Below, piece after piece: positions 35,878 to 46,267 of a stretch of 64,000 bases of DNA. The DNA lies in NCBI GenBank assembly GCA_033807695.1, contig CM066306.1, forward strand, positions 3,906,001 through 3,970,000. The letters run 5' to 3'. How positions within the stretch are numbered: the first letter of the stretch is position 1; the number at the start of each line of letters is the position of its first letter. The notes beneath the pieces are model-generated. The model was not told where the DNA came from and ran no database searches. It was given only the letters and a program-made list of their open reading frames with translations. Source of the DNA: Daedaleopsis sinensis. Lineage: Eukaryota > Basidiomycota > Agaricomycetes > Polyporales > Polyporaceae. Made by a program: the position numbers and the translations under genes.

Positions 35878-37367
35878 TCACGATTTGAGGGTCCTCTTCC
35901 GGTTCTCAAACCTGCGGCAGGAACTTACATCGGCCGCATGCAAGGGTCGGACAAGACAGACAGACGTACCACCTTAGGACCTTGTCCTCATAAAGTCTCA
36001 GCTCTCCAGCCAGTTGCATGCGGCGATCCGACGACAACGACCGGTCCTTCGCAAACTCCTCCTCCAGCCGTTCGAGCTGGTGGTTTGTGAGAGCTATGCG
36101 CTTCCTGCCAGCCGGTGGGCCAGCTCTTGTCGGACTTCCGGACCCGCTGTCGCCTGCGCTGTATTCCGGATCGTCTCTTCTTCGATTGCGATACCTGGGA
36201 GGACGGTTCTTTGTGAGCATGTATATCACCAGGCTTGCACTACTCTGTTGCCCACCAAGTGAGGATGGCGGTCTCCGTCCTGCCCGTCTCCTTCGCCTGC
36301 TTGGCTACCTCCTCCATAGAAGGCGTCTTGTTTCTAGCGTAGTGCGCCATGAGAATGTCTCGCTCTGATGGCATCCGTGGTCGACTGTTGTTGGGATATT
36401 CTCTCCCCAGAGATCGATACCTGCCATTCTGAGTAAGTAGAGCACCACTAAGGTGGGAATGATAGACGCACCAGGCGAGGACGTCGTTTTCTGACCAGCC
36501 TATCTCCACCGCCAGGGCTGCAAGTTCCTCATTGGAAAGCGACTGCTTCTGCGAGTAGTGAGCCAGAAGCTCGCGAGTGTGGTCAGCTAGGTCGGCCTTG
36601 TCGTCGGGTTCAGAAGTATGTTGGGGTTTCTTCAGAGCGGAGGGTTGACGGTTAGACGAGGAGGACTTCGACAACTCCGCAGCAAGGTTCGAGTAGGTTT
36701 GAGGTTGCGAGGCGGGCCATTGAGTGGAAACATTGGTAGCGGATAAGCTAGTGCCAGGGTCGTACATGTTGATCGATCCGGTTCGATGCAACGGACGTTC
36801 ACTAGAAGGCAATATGTATGGAGGGTACGGTACCACTGGGCGACATGTGTTAGGATAGTCTTCCATGTTGCGCGAGGACATTGCGAGACAAATTGGCAGT
36901 CAGATGTGAGCAACGCGGGCTTAGAGAGGTTCGAGATGAGGAGTGAAGATGTGCCGTCGTCTCTAGTTATAGTCTGAGCCAAGATGTCAAAGCGACTCAC
37001 GGGGCATGCATTGACCGGCTTCAGGTGGCGGAAAGCTCCTATGGGTGGGGCTGATAACCAGCTGCGGGGCTGCAGGACGAGGAGAACGGTTTAGGTTGCT
37101 GGCCGGAGAACGGTTTGGGTTGCTGGCATCGACAGGCGGGAGTACAACAGAGGGTGGCGGAACGCTCCCATGGGTCGGTGTGCCTGCCCAATTGGTAAGA
37201 GTAGAGAAGGTGCTGATAACCGGCTGCGGGGCTGCGGGACGAGACGCAGGAGCACTGTGGCTGGTTAAGGTAGAGGCCACAGGATGGTGGGCAGGAACGG
37301 CCGAAGAGCCGGGGGCCTGATAACCATGGGGAACAGACGGGACAACGCCGCGCTGTCTGTGAGACAT
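35878..37367 (-). CDS. Three-homeodomain protein (gene A)
   Basis: Likely nuclear DNA-binding protein of about 392 residues. Exons (minus): 37001-37367, 36472-36859, 36256-36420, 35970-36194, 35878-35911; the total is in frame. The N-terminus MSHRQRGVV starts a Pro/Ser/Asn-rich region with repeated RPAAPQxVIS and NxNRSP motifs. Three homeodomain-like segments follow: about 205-260 (EELAALAVEIGWSENDVLAW then YRSLGR), 262-314 (MEEVAKQAKE..AILTW then YRNRRR) and 335-392 (RLEEEFAKDRSL..KVLRW then FENRKR). Each recognition helix is split by an intron (51, 60 and 58 bp) at the same point, TG|G of the key Trp. The first domain has lost the Asn and basic residues of WFxNRR; the other two keep them. 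The first intron (36860-37000, 141 bp) is the least certain; a site 24 bp further on also stays in frame. It is not next to a mitochondrial intermediate peptidase gene, so I do not call it a mating-type gene. Confidence 0.75.
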
Positions 37368-38141
37368 CTCGAGAGCACGAAATCGTAGAACAGAGCAAAA
37401 GACGGAAGAGCACCTGCATTTTGACGTGGTCCATTCTGCCTGGTTATATGTCTGGTCGATTCTGTCAAAGCATCCCGATGCGGTACGCGCACAAAAGAGT
37501 GGCTCACTTACCCGAGGACCAAAGCGTGCGGCATCGTAGCTTTGCTTTCGCAAAGCGACGGTCGGAGAGAGGGCACGTGAGATCAAATATGTGGTTCAGC
37601 TTTGACCCCGCCACAGCTGCAGTAGGCAGGCGGTGCCCAATATAGGGTACAATAGTCAGCACTCAAGACTATCGAGGACAGCACGTACCTTACTACAGCC
37701 CGAGCTAGCGTGGCCTAAAGAATACAACAAAGAAGGTAGATGGATTGGAAATGGAGACCGGATTGCGGAAGGTCGATACGCATGTATACACTAACCGCCG
37801 TACGCGTAACTGGGAGTAACCAACGGCTAAGTATCGAATCGAAGTGAACGAGCGTGAAATCACTCACCGAATCAAACACCCCACCTCAACCTCTCTGCAC
37901 GATCTCAAACCCACGGTACGTCCTCCACAGCACATCGGTCACGAACGTGCTGAACGTGCTCTGCTCCGTCCCGACGACCAGCCACGCCTGCCCGACACCA
38001 TCGCGTCCAAGAACGGCATCAGGAACCCGCCGACGGGCACCCCGTCCGTCTCGCTCCGCAGCGTGTCCAGCGGCCGCGTGTGCGCCGCGAAGTCCTCGCG
38101 CGCGAGGAAGAACGCGCAGGGGAACTTCGTGCGGATGACGG
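37075..38141. repeat. Segmental duplication, block A
   Basis: This block resembles 43105-44178 throughout. It covers the 5' part of homeodomain gene A, its upstream region and the 3' end of an O-fucosyltransferase-like gene in the same order and strand. Small insertions and deletions and many substitutions separate the blocks. Block B still has the whole fucosyltransferase gene, so block A is probably the derived copy. Confidence 0.85.
37886..38141 (-). pseudogene. 3' fragment of O-fucosyltransferase-like gene
   Basis: Encodes only the last 80-odd residues of the gene at 43935-45548 (DFAAHTRPLDTLRSETDGVP, VGTEQSTFSTFVTDV, ending EIVQRG). Small insertions near FFLxxEDF disturb the frame, and similarity stops at 38141. 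No upstream exons or promoter remain, so it should not be functional. Confidence 0.8.
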
Positions 38142-38241
38142 TTCGGTTCATAATAGGCGCCCGTTTCCAACGCTCGACAATCTGGTGTACAATGATATCC
38201 AGGCGCAGAGTGCTCATTCAGAGGCTGTAGCGAACTCACAG

Positions 38242-39128
38242 TTGGCTATCCACGTCACTTATGCACGGACTACTCTGAGTGCAATGAAAGATCTCTGCTT
38301 CTTCCCCGAAGGCTCGGTCGACGGTCGTTGATAGTTGTCAGGCTGTAACGTTGCCTGCTGTGCTGGGGTAGTAGTACGTTACCTTGAGTAGAACCGAGTG
38401 CTTATCGACTGACTATTGGCCAGAGGTTCAAGGAAGAGACAATATTGTCGAAAGACGGTACCTTGATAGTGGATGTTAGGAGACGAGAATATTGCATGCG
38501 CCGCGTCAGCGCCAAATCGAGAGCCATCTTTACGCTTCCCCACGACATGCTCACCTTGGCCTCAATGGCTACCCTCACTTACAACGAGTATTTCGCACTG
38601 CCGGATGCCATGAAATCAAAAGCCTGACCAGCTCATCCACTGTCGACGTCGGCCTGTGTATGCAAATGATGCTCTAGGTAGGTGGCACTCGAACACCACC
38701 GGCTATGCGGATATCAGCGACCTTCTCGTTCGCATCGATGTACGCTCAATGGTATATCGAACTCTAGCTTCGCAATCGAGTGTGAGTGCGCTCTCTCTGC
38801 CAATAGTCGCTCTCTACCCGGACCTCCTCTGGCCTACCGGTCTCCGGATGTGCTGTGCGGTAATCAGGAGCACGGAATTGGCGTAAGTGTCGCATGGGCC
38901 GTATACGAAGCTTCAGTATGCGAAGGATTGCTGGGAAACATTCGGGGGGCATTCCCAGGGGACCCGACGGCTCCGCAGGCCCTAGGGCTCCTTATCATCC
39001 ATCTGTCTCACCCTCTCACCGCAGATACCCCGCCATACACTCTCGTACTAGGTGTGTCTACTTTGGACTGTCCGTGATGCTGCCATCTCACTCAGCAATG
39101 CTTGCGATATAGCCGGTATCGCGTCGCA
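38242..39128. other. Intergenic region before the carboxypeptidase gene
   Basis: Nearly 900 bp with only short frames on both strands. No family motif, RNA gene or clear repeat is seen. Confidence 0.45.
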
Positions 39129-41254
39129 ATGAGAGTGACTGCCATGCTCTCAAAGATCCTGGGAGTGCTTGGAGCTAGCTTCCTAGCGTATCATAGCGTC
39201 AACGCCAACCCTGCTCTACTGAACATACAAAACGCCTTCAGCGCGTATGATCAAGGGTTATTCACTCCTATTGGCGACTTGAGCGCCCTCTCGTCCTCCG
39301 AGTTCACGACTCTGAGCCATCCAGCCTTTCCCCGTCATAATGTCCGTGTCAAACAGTCCGATTTCTGTGATGGAGCAGTCAAGTAAGCTCATTCTCTCTG
39401 GCTATGGCCGACTATACTCAGTCATATTGTCCTAGGGCATACACTGGCTACATTGACGTGCAAGCTCGTCATCTGTTCTTTTACTTCTTCGAGAGCCGTC
39501 GCGACCCAGACACCGACGACGTTGTCTTCTGGACAAATGGCGGACCGGGGGCGTCATCGACCATGGGACTCTTCATGGAGCTTGGTCAGCGACCTATCCC
39601 TGCTACTCTGGAGTGCACTGCTCACGCTATATCAACCAGGTCCGTGCAGGGTCACCGGACCGAATAGCACTGAACCACACCCCTATTCTTGGAACGAGCA
39701 TGCGAACATCTTCTTCGTGGACCAGCCGGTCGGCGTCGGGTTCTCGTACGCTGAATATGGGGAATCCGTGGTATGAATATGATCATACTATGCTCTAGAT
39801 TACGTTCAAACTGATATGGTTTATAGAGCACCACATACGAGGCCGCCGAAGATATTGCGGCATTCATGGCAATATTTTTCGAACATTTCACCAAGTTCAA
39901 GGGACGTGCACTTCACCTTGCCGGTGAATCTTACGGAGTACGCACCGAAGTTGGTTGTTAACCCATATCACTGACTCCTCGCATCACAGGGTCGATACAT
40001 CCCCGTCTTCGCCGCCGCCATCTATGACAAGAACGCGCAGCTCGTTGAGGCGGGTGTGACGCCGATTAACCTCACGTCCATTATGATCGGTGGGCCGCCA
40101 GATCCCTCCACATTCTGTACCGGACTGACTTGGTACGTCTGTAGGTAATGGTTGCACAGACTTTGCCACTATGTTCCCCTCGTACTACGACGCACAATGT
40201 CAAGACCCTACCTTTCCTCCTGTCCAAGGCGTCTCGTGAGCTTTGTCTTCCGTTGGTGCTCCTCCACTACATCTGACGGCCGTGACCATCGACTCAGAGA
40301 TTGCGTGCAAATGAAGCAACTGGTGGGTATTGACCACTGCATCTCACCCGAATATATCCTCATTTACATTTAAAATTTAGGTCCCTCGCTGCGTAAAACG
40401 CTTCGAGGAATCATGTGTCCAAAAAACGGACTCTATAGACTGCGCAGCCGCAGCCTCATTCTGTGGTACCGCAATGTCTGAGTTGTTCCGAGGTCAGCGA
40501 ATTCCGCACCCACCAGTACCAGTCGTTCCTCTGCTGACGCATTAATTCTTCCCTAGACCTCAACCACTACGATCGCGCGCGGCCATGGTCAGTCCATCCC
40601 ATGCACGCGCCGTAGCGAAACGACGCCCACTAACCCCCGACCACAGCAAAGGCGCCGCAGATATTACTGAGTGCTACCCCATCGTCGCGCACATCGGGCG
40701 ATTCCTGAGCGACTCTGCGAGGCAGGAGCTCCTGGGCGTCGACCCCGCCCGCCGCGGCAACTTCTCGAACCGCACCCCAGACTTGAACGCTGCGTTCCGC
40801 GCCCACATCGACCACTGGGGCTTCCCCGCGCAGTACTACATCGCAGCGCTGCTTGAACGCGGGGTCCGGGCGCTGATCTACGTGGGCGCGACGGACTACA
40901 TATGCAACTGGGTGCGTGCGCCCCTGTGTCCCAGTATCCTGGGGTTCTTTGTTGAAGTGGGATGCAGATCGGCAACGAGCGTATGACGCTCGCACTTGAA
41001 TGGAGCGGGCAGGAGGAGTTCCGCAGCAAGCCGCTGAAAGATTGGACTGTTGAGGGGCACACGGCGGGTGTCACGCGCAGCGGGGGCGGGCTGACGTTTA
41101 TCACTATCAACGGAGCTGGGCATATGGTGAGTGGCTGTCTGTATACGTGCAATCTCTTGTTTAACCGCTCGCTTCGCTTCGCTAGGCTCCGTACGACAAA
41201 CCGGTCGAGTCTCTCGAACTTGCGAACAGGTGGCTCGCTGGGGAGGCATTCTAA
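39129..41254 (+). CDS. Carboxypeptidase Y-type serine carboxypeptidase (S10)
   Basis: Secreted or vacuolar exopeptidase that removes C-terminal residues. It starts with a signal peptide ([20 protein letters not shown]). Exons begin 39129-39382, 39436-39584, 39640-39770, 39827-39937, 39990-40089, 40145-40235 and 40298 onward, with further short introns to the stop at 41252-41254; all joins that I checked stay in frame. The family order is kept: [34 protein letters not shown], catalytic Ser in GESYG split from GRYIPVF, IGNGCTDF, catalytic Asp in [11 protein letters not shown], and catalytic His in INGAGHM. The C-terminus is [17 protein letters not shown]. The Asp region reads GATD where CPY usually has GDAD, but the catalytic Asp remains. 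It appears intact. Confidence 0.88.
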
Positions 41255-41434
41255 GGATGAGTCTAAGGCCTTCCAGTGGCCTATGCAGGCGTTTGAAAAG
41301 TCAGCGTTTGAAGATCTAGTCCAGCCAATATTTGCTCGTCGACTCGCAAATATGCGTCCAAGCTTGAAAATACTGAATGAAGTTGACATGTGATGTACAG
41401 GATACGCGCAGCCATCGTCAATCCTACTCTCCCG

Positions 41435-41930
41435 TCATGCTCGCGTCTGCAAGAACGCATCCGAGAACGGGTAGGTTGTATATCCCACGGGGTTCAGCGG
41501 CGTGTAGAACGACGTCGGGTCCGGTGTATTCAGCGGCACGTTCTCTCGCAGGCGGAATGGCAAGTCCGGCTGTGAGGAAGCGAGCGTACGTACGAGCAGT
41601 CAGCCAATACGGAGTCACTGGAGGTAAGGAAGGCTCACGTTCGCCGAGAAGAGAGAGCCGTACGCAACGAACTGGCCTGTCTCCTCCGCAGTCTTTAGTC
41701 CTGATTCGCGCGCAGTGAAGCCGCCGTTGGTGATCGTCGGCAGCGGCGCCCACAGCTTGTGGATGAAGTCAGTTTGCTGCACGTCGCAAACCGACAGGGG
41801 AGCGTGTTAGCATCTGGGAAGAGAAGTTCAGTCTGAGAGCTGTTGAGTGAAATGAGCATGCAACGCACGGTTTTATCTTCGCCCAGGCGTCCCGGTACGC
41901 TGGGAGAGTGGGCTAATGCTAAGCATTTAC
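41435..41930 (-). pseudogene. 3' remnant of Old Yellow Enzyme (NADH:flavin oxidoreductase) gene
   Basis: Minus-strand exons encode the C-terminal part of an OYE-type flavoprotein: AYRDAWAKIKP, then QTDFIHKLWAPLPTITNGGF, AEETGQFVAYGSLFSAN and, after an intron, PDLPFRLRENVPLNTPDPTS with PLNPVGYTTYPF. The stop is at 41435-41437. These match the family's strand 8 and C-terminal loop. The FMN-binding N-terminal two thirds are not found upstream to 42540, where homeodomain gene B ends. The upstream exon already looks eroded, so I read it as a decayed fragment. Confidence 0.7.
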
Positions 41931-42540
41931 GACCATTAGATTCGTCAAATTCGAGTGTTTGTCAGTCTATCGAGCAGCGCTAGCCGATGCGGCCGCCGCA
42001 AGCAAGGCGGCAATGGAAGTCAATGTCAGCTGCACTCAGCTGGGCATGAAACACGAAACCAGGCGACGCTCCGCCGGAGGAACATTGGCCTTGTGTGTGT
42101 CTCTCCCGTGGCTGGGTGCATGCCAGAGAAGAAGAGCCTGAGTCCTTTGTTCAGGTCGAGAATAGTGGACTTTTGGCGTTCGACCGTCTGCGAAAAGGAC
42201 TATAACCACTACGTTTCCACTGTGCACATGGAGGTTCTAAGGCTGACTCACCTGCTGCAAGTGTGCTCTAGAGAAGCTCAACCGTAGCCTTCGGAGTTGC
42301 GCTTGGGGACCCTAAAGGCTAACATGTGAGCGCATAGCAGCGGGGGCCTATGCTTGGGTCTCGAGCCACGAACATCAGGAGAAAGGATGCGGAGTAAGAC
42401 CAGTATAGTATTCCTCGAATGAAAAGTGCAAGTATGGACGGAAAAACATTCCACCCGCATCATAGGCCAACCGGGCAATGGTTACCAGCGGGGTCTTCGT
42501 GAGCTAATATGTAGATGCTTAAGTTGGAGCCTTGATTAAT
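41931..42540. other. Region between OYE remnant and homeodomain gene B
   Basis: No coding family recognised; only short frames. It may hold decayed OYE sequence. Confidence 0.4.
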
Positions 42541-43420
42541 TCACTTCCATAGCCCCCTCGCATAAAACCTGACACCAGATAATCAATACCCGCAAGGAAG
42601 ATAGCTCGGCGCCGTGAAGCGTAATACCAATTAGCAATCGTCTTCTCGTCGAGACCGAGTTCAGCGGCCAACCGAACGCGACGACCCTTGTGCAAACTGC
42701 TATCCTTGCAAAACTCCTCCTCGAGCCGTTTCTTCCGCTTGTTACCGATCCGGTTAGACCCCGGCGGATGGCTGCTTTCCAGGAAGCTCGGAATGGGTAG
42801 GTCCTGACTCGGAGGGCTGCTTTGTCTGTGTCTGCGATTTTTGAACCTGTTATACGTCACGTACAAGTGAGACGAGGAGATATGGACATGCTAGAGCATG
42901 TGGTTGTATACCAATTATCGATTGATAGCTGCGACACGCTCAGCTCCTTAGCGATCGCCCTTAGTTGTTCCGCGGCAGGGTGACTGTTCTCGTCGAAGCG
43001 CTTCATCAGGACAGGTAGTACGACGTGCGTAAAATGACTGCGATCTTCGTTTGGGTGAGGAAAGGAGGTAACAGGACCCAAGGCCGGAGAATGGTTTGGG
43101 GTACTGGCCGGAGAATGGTTTGGGTTGCTGGCAGGAGAACGGTTCAGGTTGCCGGCCGGAGAACGGTTTGGGTTGCTGGCATTGACAGGCGGGAGTGCAA
43201 CAGAGGGTGGCGGAACGCTCCCATGGGTCGGTGTGCCTGCCCAGTTGGTAAGAGTAGAGAAGGTGCTGATAACCGGCTGCGGGGCTGCAGGACGAGGCGC
43301 AGGAACACTGTGACTGGTTAAGGCAGAGGCCGCAGGACGGTGGGCAGGAACGGCCGAAGCGAAGGAGGTCTGATAACCATGGGGAACAGACGAGACAACG
43401 CCGCGCTGTCTGTGAGACAT
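42541..43420 (-). CDS. Two-homeodomain protein (gene B), paralogue of gene A
   Basis: Starts MSHRQRGVVSSVPHGYQ at 43420, like gene A, with a longer run of NxNxSPA repeats. Exon 1 is 42912-43420. The first homeodomain (LRAIAKELSVSQLSIDNW) is completed across a 65 bp intron by FKNRRHRQSS, a canonical recognition helix. The second (RLEEEFCKDSSLHKGRRVRL, KTIANW) is similar to the third domain of gene A. Here a 59 bp GT..AG intron (42569-42627) at the same TG|G position would give WFYARGLWK and a stop at 42541. If it is not spliced, WYYASRRRA follows with a stop at 42519. I prefer the spliced form because of the conserved position and size, but the unspliced form keeps Arg53. Predicted length is 251 or 278 residues. 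Likely a nuclear DNA-binding protein. Confidence 0.75.
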
Positions 43421-44178
43421 CTCGAGAGCACGAAATCGTAGAACAGAGCAAAAGACTCAAGAGCCCTTGCGGTTTGACGTGGTCCATTCTGCCTGGTTAT
43501 ATGTCTGGTCGATTCTGTCAAAGCATCCCGATGCGGTACGCGCCCAAAAGAGTGGCTCACTTACCCGAGGACCAAAGCGTGCGGCATTGTAGCTCTGCTT
43601 TTCGCAAAGCGACGGTCGCTGGGAGGGCACGTGAAATCAAATATATGGTTCAGCTTTAACCCCGCTACAGCCGCAGCAGGACGCAGGCGGTGCCCGATAT
43701 AGGATACAATAGTCAGCACTCAATATGACAGCACGCACCTTACTAGAGCCCGAGCTAGCGTGGCCTAAAGGATACGACAAAAGATGTAGATGGATTGGAG
43801 ACGGAGACTGGTTTGTGGAAGGTCGATACGCATGTATACACTAACCGCCGTAACTGGGAGTAACCAATGGCTAAGTATCGAATCGAAGTGAACGAGCGTG
43901 AAATCACTCACCGAATCAAACCAAACACCCTACCTCAACCTCTCTGCACGATCTCAAACCCACGGTACGTCCTCCACAGCACATCGGTCACGAACGTGCT
44001 GAACGTGCTCTGCTCCGTCCCGACGACCTGCCACGCCTGCCCGACGACCATCGCGTCCAAGAACGGCATCAGGAACCCGCCGACGGGCACCCCGTCCGTC
44101 TCGCTCCGCAGCGCGTCCAGCGGCCGCGTGTGCGCCGCGAAGTCCTCGAGGAAGAACGCGCAGGGAAACGTGCGGATG
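43105..44178. repeat. Segmental duplication, block B
   Basis: Partner of 37075-38141, about 6.03 kb away in direct orientation. It joins the 5' part of homeodomain gene B to the 3' end of the intact O-fucosyltransferase-like gene. Confidence 0.85.
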
Positions 44179-45548
44179 AAGCGCCACAGCACCGGGCTCA
44201 AGGACGGGTGGTGCGCGTCCGTCGCGATGTACAGCGGCGCGTTCAGGCCGCGCAGCCCCAGAGCCGTGTGCAGCGGTCCGCGGCAGGAGACGGCCGTCGA
44301 CGGGGCCGCGCTCGCAGGAAGAGGCGGGAGCGGCGGGTGGGGGGAGCGCAGGGCAGGGAGGTCAGGGGCGATCACGGGGGGCTCCAGGGGGTCCGCCTCG
44401 GGGAAGAGGTCTTCTTCGAGCGCGAGGAGCTCGTCGTCCGAGAAGCCGAACGCGGTTTGCAGGAGCTTCCACCAGGCGAGGCGGACGTTCTCTGGGGCGC
44501 TCCACTCGAAGATCCCGTCGGTCACGCGCAGGTGCACGCCGAGGTAGGCCCCGCCGAGGTCCGCGGAGATCCCGGAGGCGGCGCGGACGAGGTGCTCGTT
44601 CGTGAACGCCATCTGCTCGCGGATGTGCTTGCGCAGTTGGAACGTCGACCGCGCGCGCAGGTGCAGGCGGGAGGAGCCGAAGAGCGTCCCGAGCTGGATG
44701 AGCCGTTCGGGGCGCCGGGAGAGCATGGCGATGTGTATCGACTCCTCGAACTTGCGTGCTGGGGGGTCGATGGTGAAGAAGTCTTGGAAGGAGTACTGGT
44801 TGCGAGTGGCGTCCTTCAGGTAGAAGATCTCGTCAGAGTCGGATATCCCGAGGACGTCGTGCAGCCAGGCATCGGTGAAGTTCCAGCCTTCGAGGAGAGT
44901 CTGTTCTTGCCGGACCGAGGCGAGATCGACGAGCCAGTCCCAGGAGACGTGGGTGTACGCCGTGTAGTCTTCACACTCCAGAGGCAGATCGGCGGCGTCG
45001 TGAGCGAGTCGTGAGCAGTACTCGAGTCCGTTCTTGCTCGAGTTCGCAGATATCTCGTATAGGTCGTCGAACGGAACATAGGTCAGAGGACTGCCAAGAC
45101 GGACAGGCGGTACAAGGAGAGTTCGGTTGAGCAAGCGGGCCAGGACCAGTGCATTCTCGAGTGCGATGCGCTGGTTGTGGAAGCCGCTGTGAGGGAGATA
45201 TGCTAAGAATTTTGCCGAGGTGTGATCGACGGGTGCTGTCACGGTGTGTTTTGCGATGGCTGTTCTCCTGGCCTCTGCGGGGCGAGAGATAGGAGAAGTC
45301 CTACGACGCTTCGTTATCTCAGCAACCAGAAAGACAGAGAACAGAGTCGCCACAGCTGTGAATACAAGGATGAAGACGAGAGCGGCGAGCTGTTTCTTGT
45401 AGAGTCGAATCGGATGAGTTCTGGCCAGTGCGCGAGACTCCCAGCGACGTCGACGATCGCGGTCAGGCGAGGCTACAATCGGTGCTTTCCTGTAGGCATC
45501 ATCGAAGCGTATTGATGTAGCAATCGTCCGCTTGCCCATGGTCGCCAT
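43935..45548 (-). CDS. GDP-fucose protein O-fucosyltransferase-like protein
   Basis: Intronless gene of 537 residues, a type II membrane protein. A basic cytosolic N-terminus (about 1-50) is followed by one membrane segment (LAALVFILVFTAVATLFSVF, about 52-72) and a lumenal domain. Family features: LAYLPHSGFHNQRIALENAL followed by LLNRTLLVPPV, which is the fungal form of the first nucleotide-sugar motif; GVHLRVTDG in the middle; and LYIATDAHHPSLSPVLW near residue 440. The protein ends GFEIVQRG. Such fungal proteins are presumed Golgi glycosyltransferases; donor and acceptor are not shown by the sequence. A start at the second Met (MGKRTIAT, 45539) is also possible. Its 3' end was copied to 37886-38141. 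Confidence 0.8.
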   Translation of the reverse strand: MATMGKRTIATSIRFDDAYRKAPIVASPDRDRRRRWESRALARTHPIRLYKKQLAALVFILVFTAVATLFSVFLVAEITKRRRTSPISRPAEARRTAIAKHTVTAPVDHTSAKFLAYLPHSGFHNQRIALENALVLARLLNRTLLVPPVRLGSPLTYVPFDDLYEISANSSKNGLEYCSRLAHDAADLPLECEDYTAYTHVSWDWLVDLASVRQEQTLLEGWNFTDAWLHDVLGISDSDEIFYLKDATRNQYSFQDFFTIDPPARKFEESIHIAMLSRRPERLIQLGTLFGSSRLHLRARSTFQLRKHIREQMAFTNEHLVRAASGISADLGGAYLGVHLRVTDGIFEWSAPENVRLAWWKLLQTAFGFSDDELLALEEDLFPEADPLEPPVIAPDLPALRSPHPPLPPLPASAAPSTAVSCRGPLHTALGLRGLNAPLYIATDAHHPSLSPVLWRFIRTFPCAFFLEDFAAHTRPLDALRSETDGVPVGGFLMPFLDAMVVGQAWQVVGTEQSTFSTFVTDVLWRTYRGFEIVQRG

Positions 45549-46163
45549 TGCGTGAGCTGGTACCGTAGTTCAGCACGAGAAAGGGCTGCTTGTACAGCTT
45601 AACAGCACTTTGAAACTTAAAGTAATAGTCAGACCACTTTTCCTGGACAGAGTCACAGACTGTGGAGGAGAAGAAGAGGTGCAATGAGGAGGGGAGGAAG
45701 AGTATGATGGTCGAGGAGGACAGAGAAGGCTGTAGACGCCTGAATATGAACCTCCCGGCTCGATCCGATTAAGATCATTAGATAATTCATGAGCGCAAGG
45801 AGTAGAATCGCGAGCTCCTCAGCTCCAACTTGAATAGGTTGACGGGCTCAAGCACAGTTACGGGTCTCGAACGTTGCATGTTTGTCAACTTTGCTTCGCG
45901 AGCATGAAAGGCCCTTGGACGCCACCGCGTTCAACACATGTACACGGGCCACTGGCAGTGACGAAGGCCGCGTCTTCGTGTTTTCTAAGATGCAAACGAC
46001 TAGAACGGTACCTCCCTTCGTTATGTACAACGTGCACTAAGTAAGTAGTCGCAGTACGCTAGTAGAATCTAGTAGTAGATCATCGTAGATGTCCGAGGCG
46101 ACACCATACCGTAGCCGAGCCTCAGAGGATGCAAGGATCCTTGAAGACTTGCTGATCTAGGAC
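45549..46163. other. Intergenic region upstream of tRNA-Ser
   Basis: AT-richer promoter side of the fucosyltransferase-like gene. No gene seen. Confidence 0.5.
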
Positions 46164-46267
46164 GCTGATATGGCCGAGTCGTTAAGGCGAGTGATTTGAA
46201 CTCTTTCTTCATCAGATTCACTATCACTTGGGCGTTGCCCGCGTAGGTTCAAATCCTGCTGTCAGCG
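46164..46267 (+). tRNA. tRNA-Ser(UGA) with 16-nt intron
   Basis: The acceptor stem GCTGATA pairs with TGTCAGC, with discriminator G at 46267. The D-arm contains TGGCCGAGTCGTTAAGG (A box). The anticodon stem AGTGA/TCACT closes a loop TTTGAAT, giving anticodon TGA. A 16-nt intron (46201-46216) lies one base 3' of the anticodon, the normal eukaryotic place. A long variable arm typical of serine tRNAs follows, then T-stem GTAGG/CCTGC with GGTTCAAATCC (B box). Confidence 0.92.

Noticed and set aside
36632..36990. Extra fourth homeodomain in the alternative frame of gene A (HVAQWYRTL)
   Set aside because: The phrase is out of frame with the supported exon 2, has no preceding helices, and arises from the sequence encoding the proline-rich linker.
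35878..43420. Mating-type A (homeodomain) locus
   Set aside because: The two genes are same-strand paralogues with several homeodomains each, not a divergent HD1/HD2 pair, and no mitochondrial intermediate peptidase gene is near.
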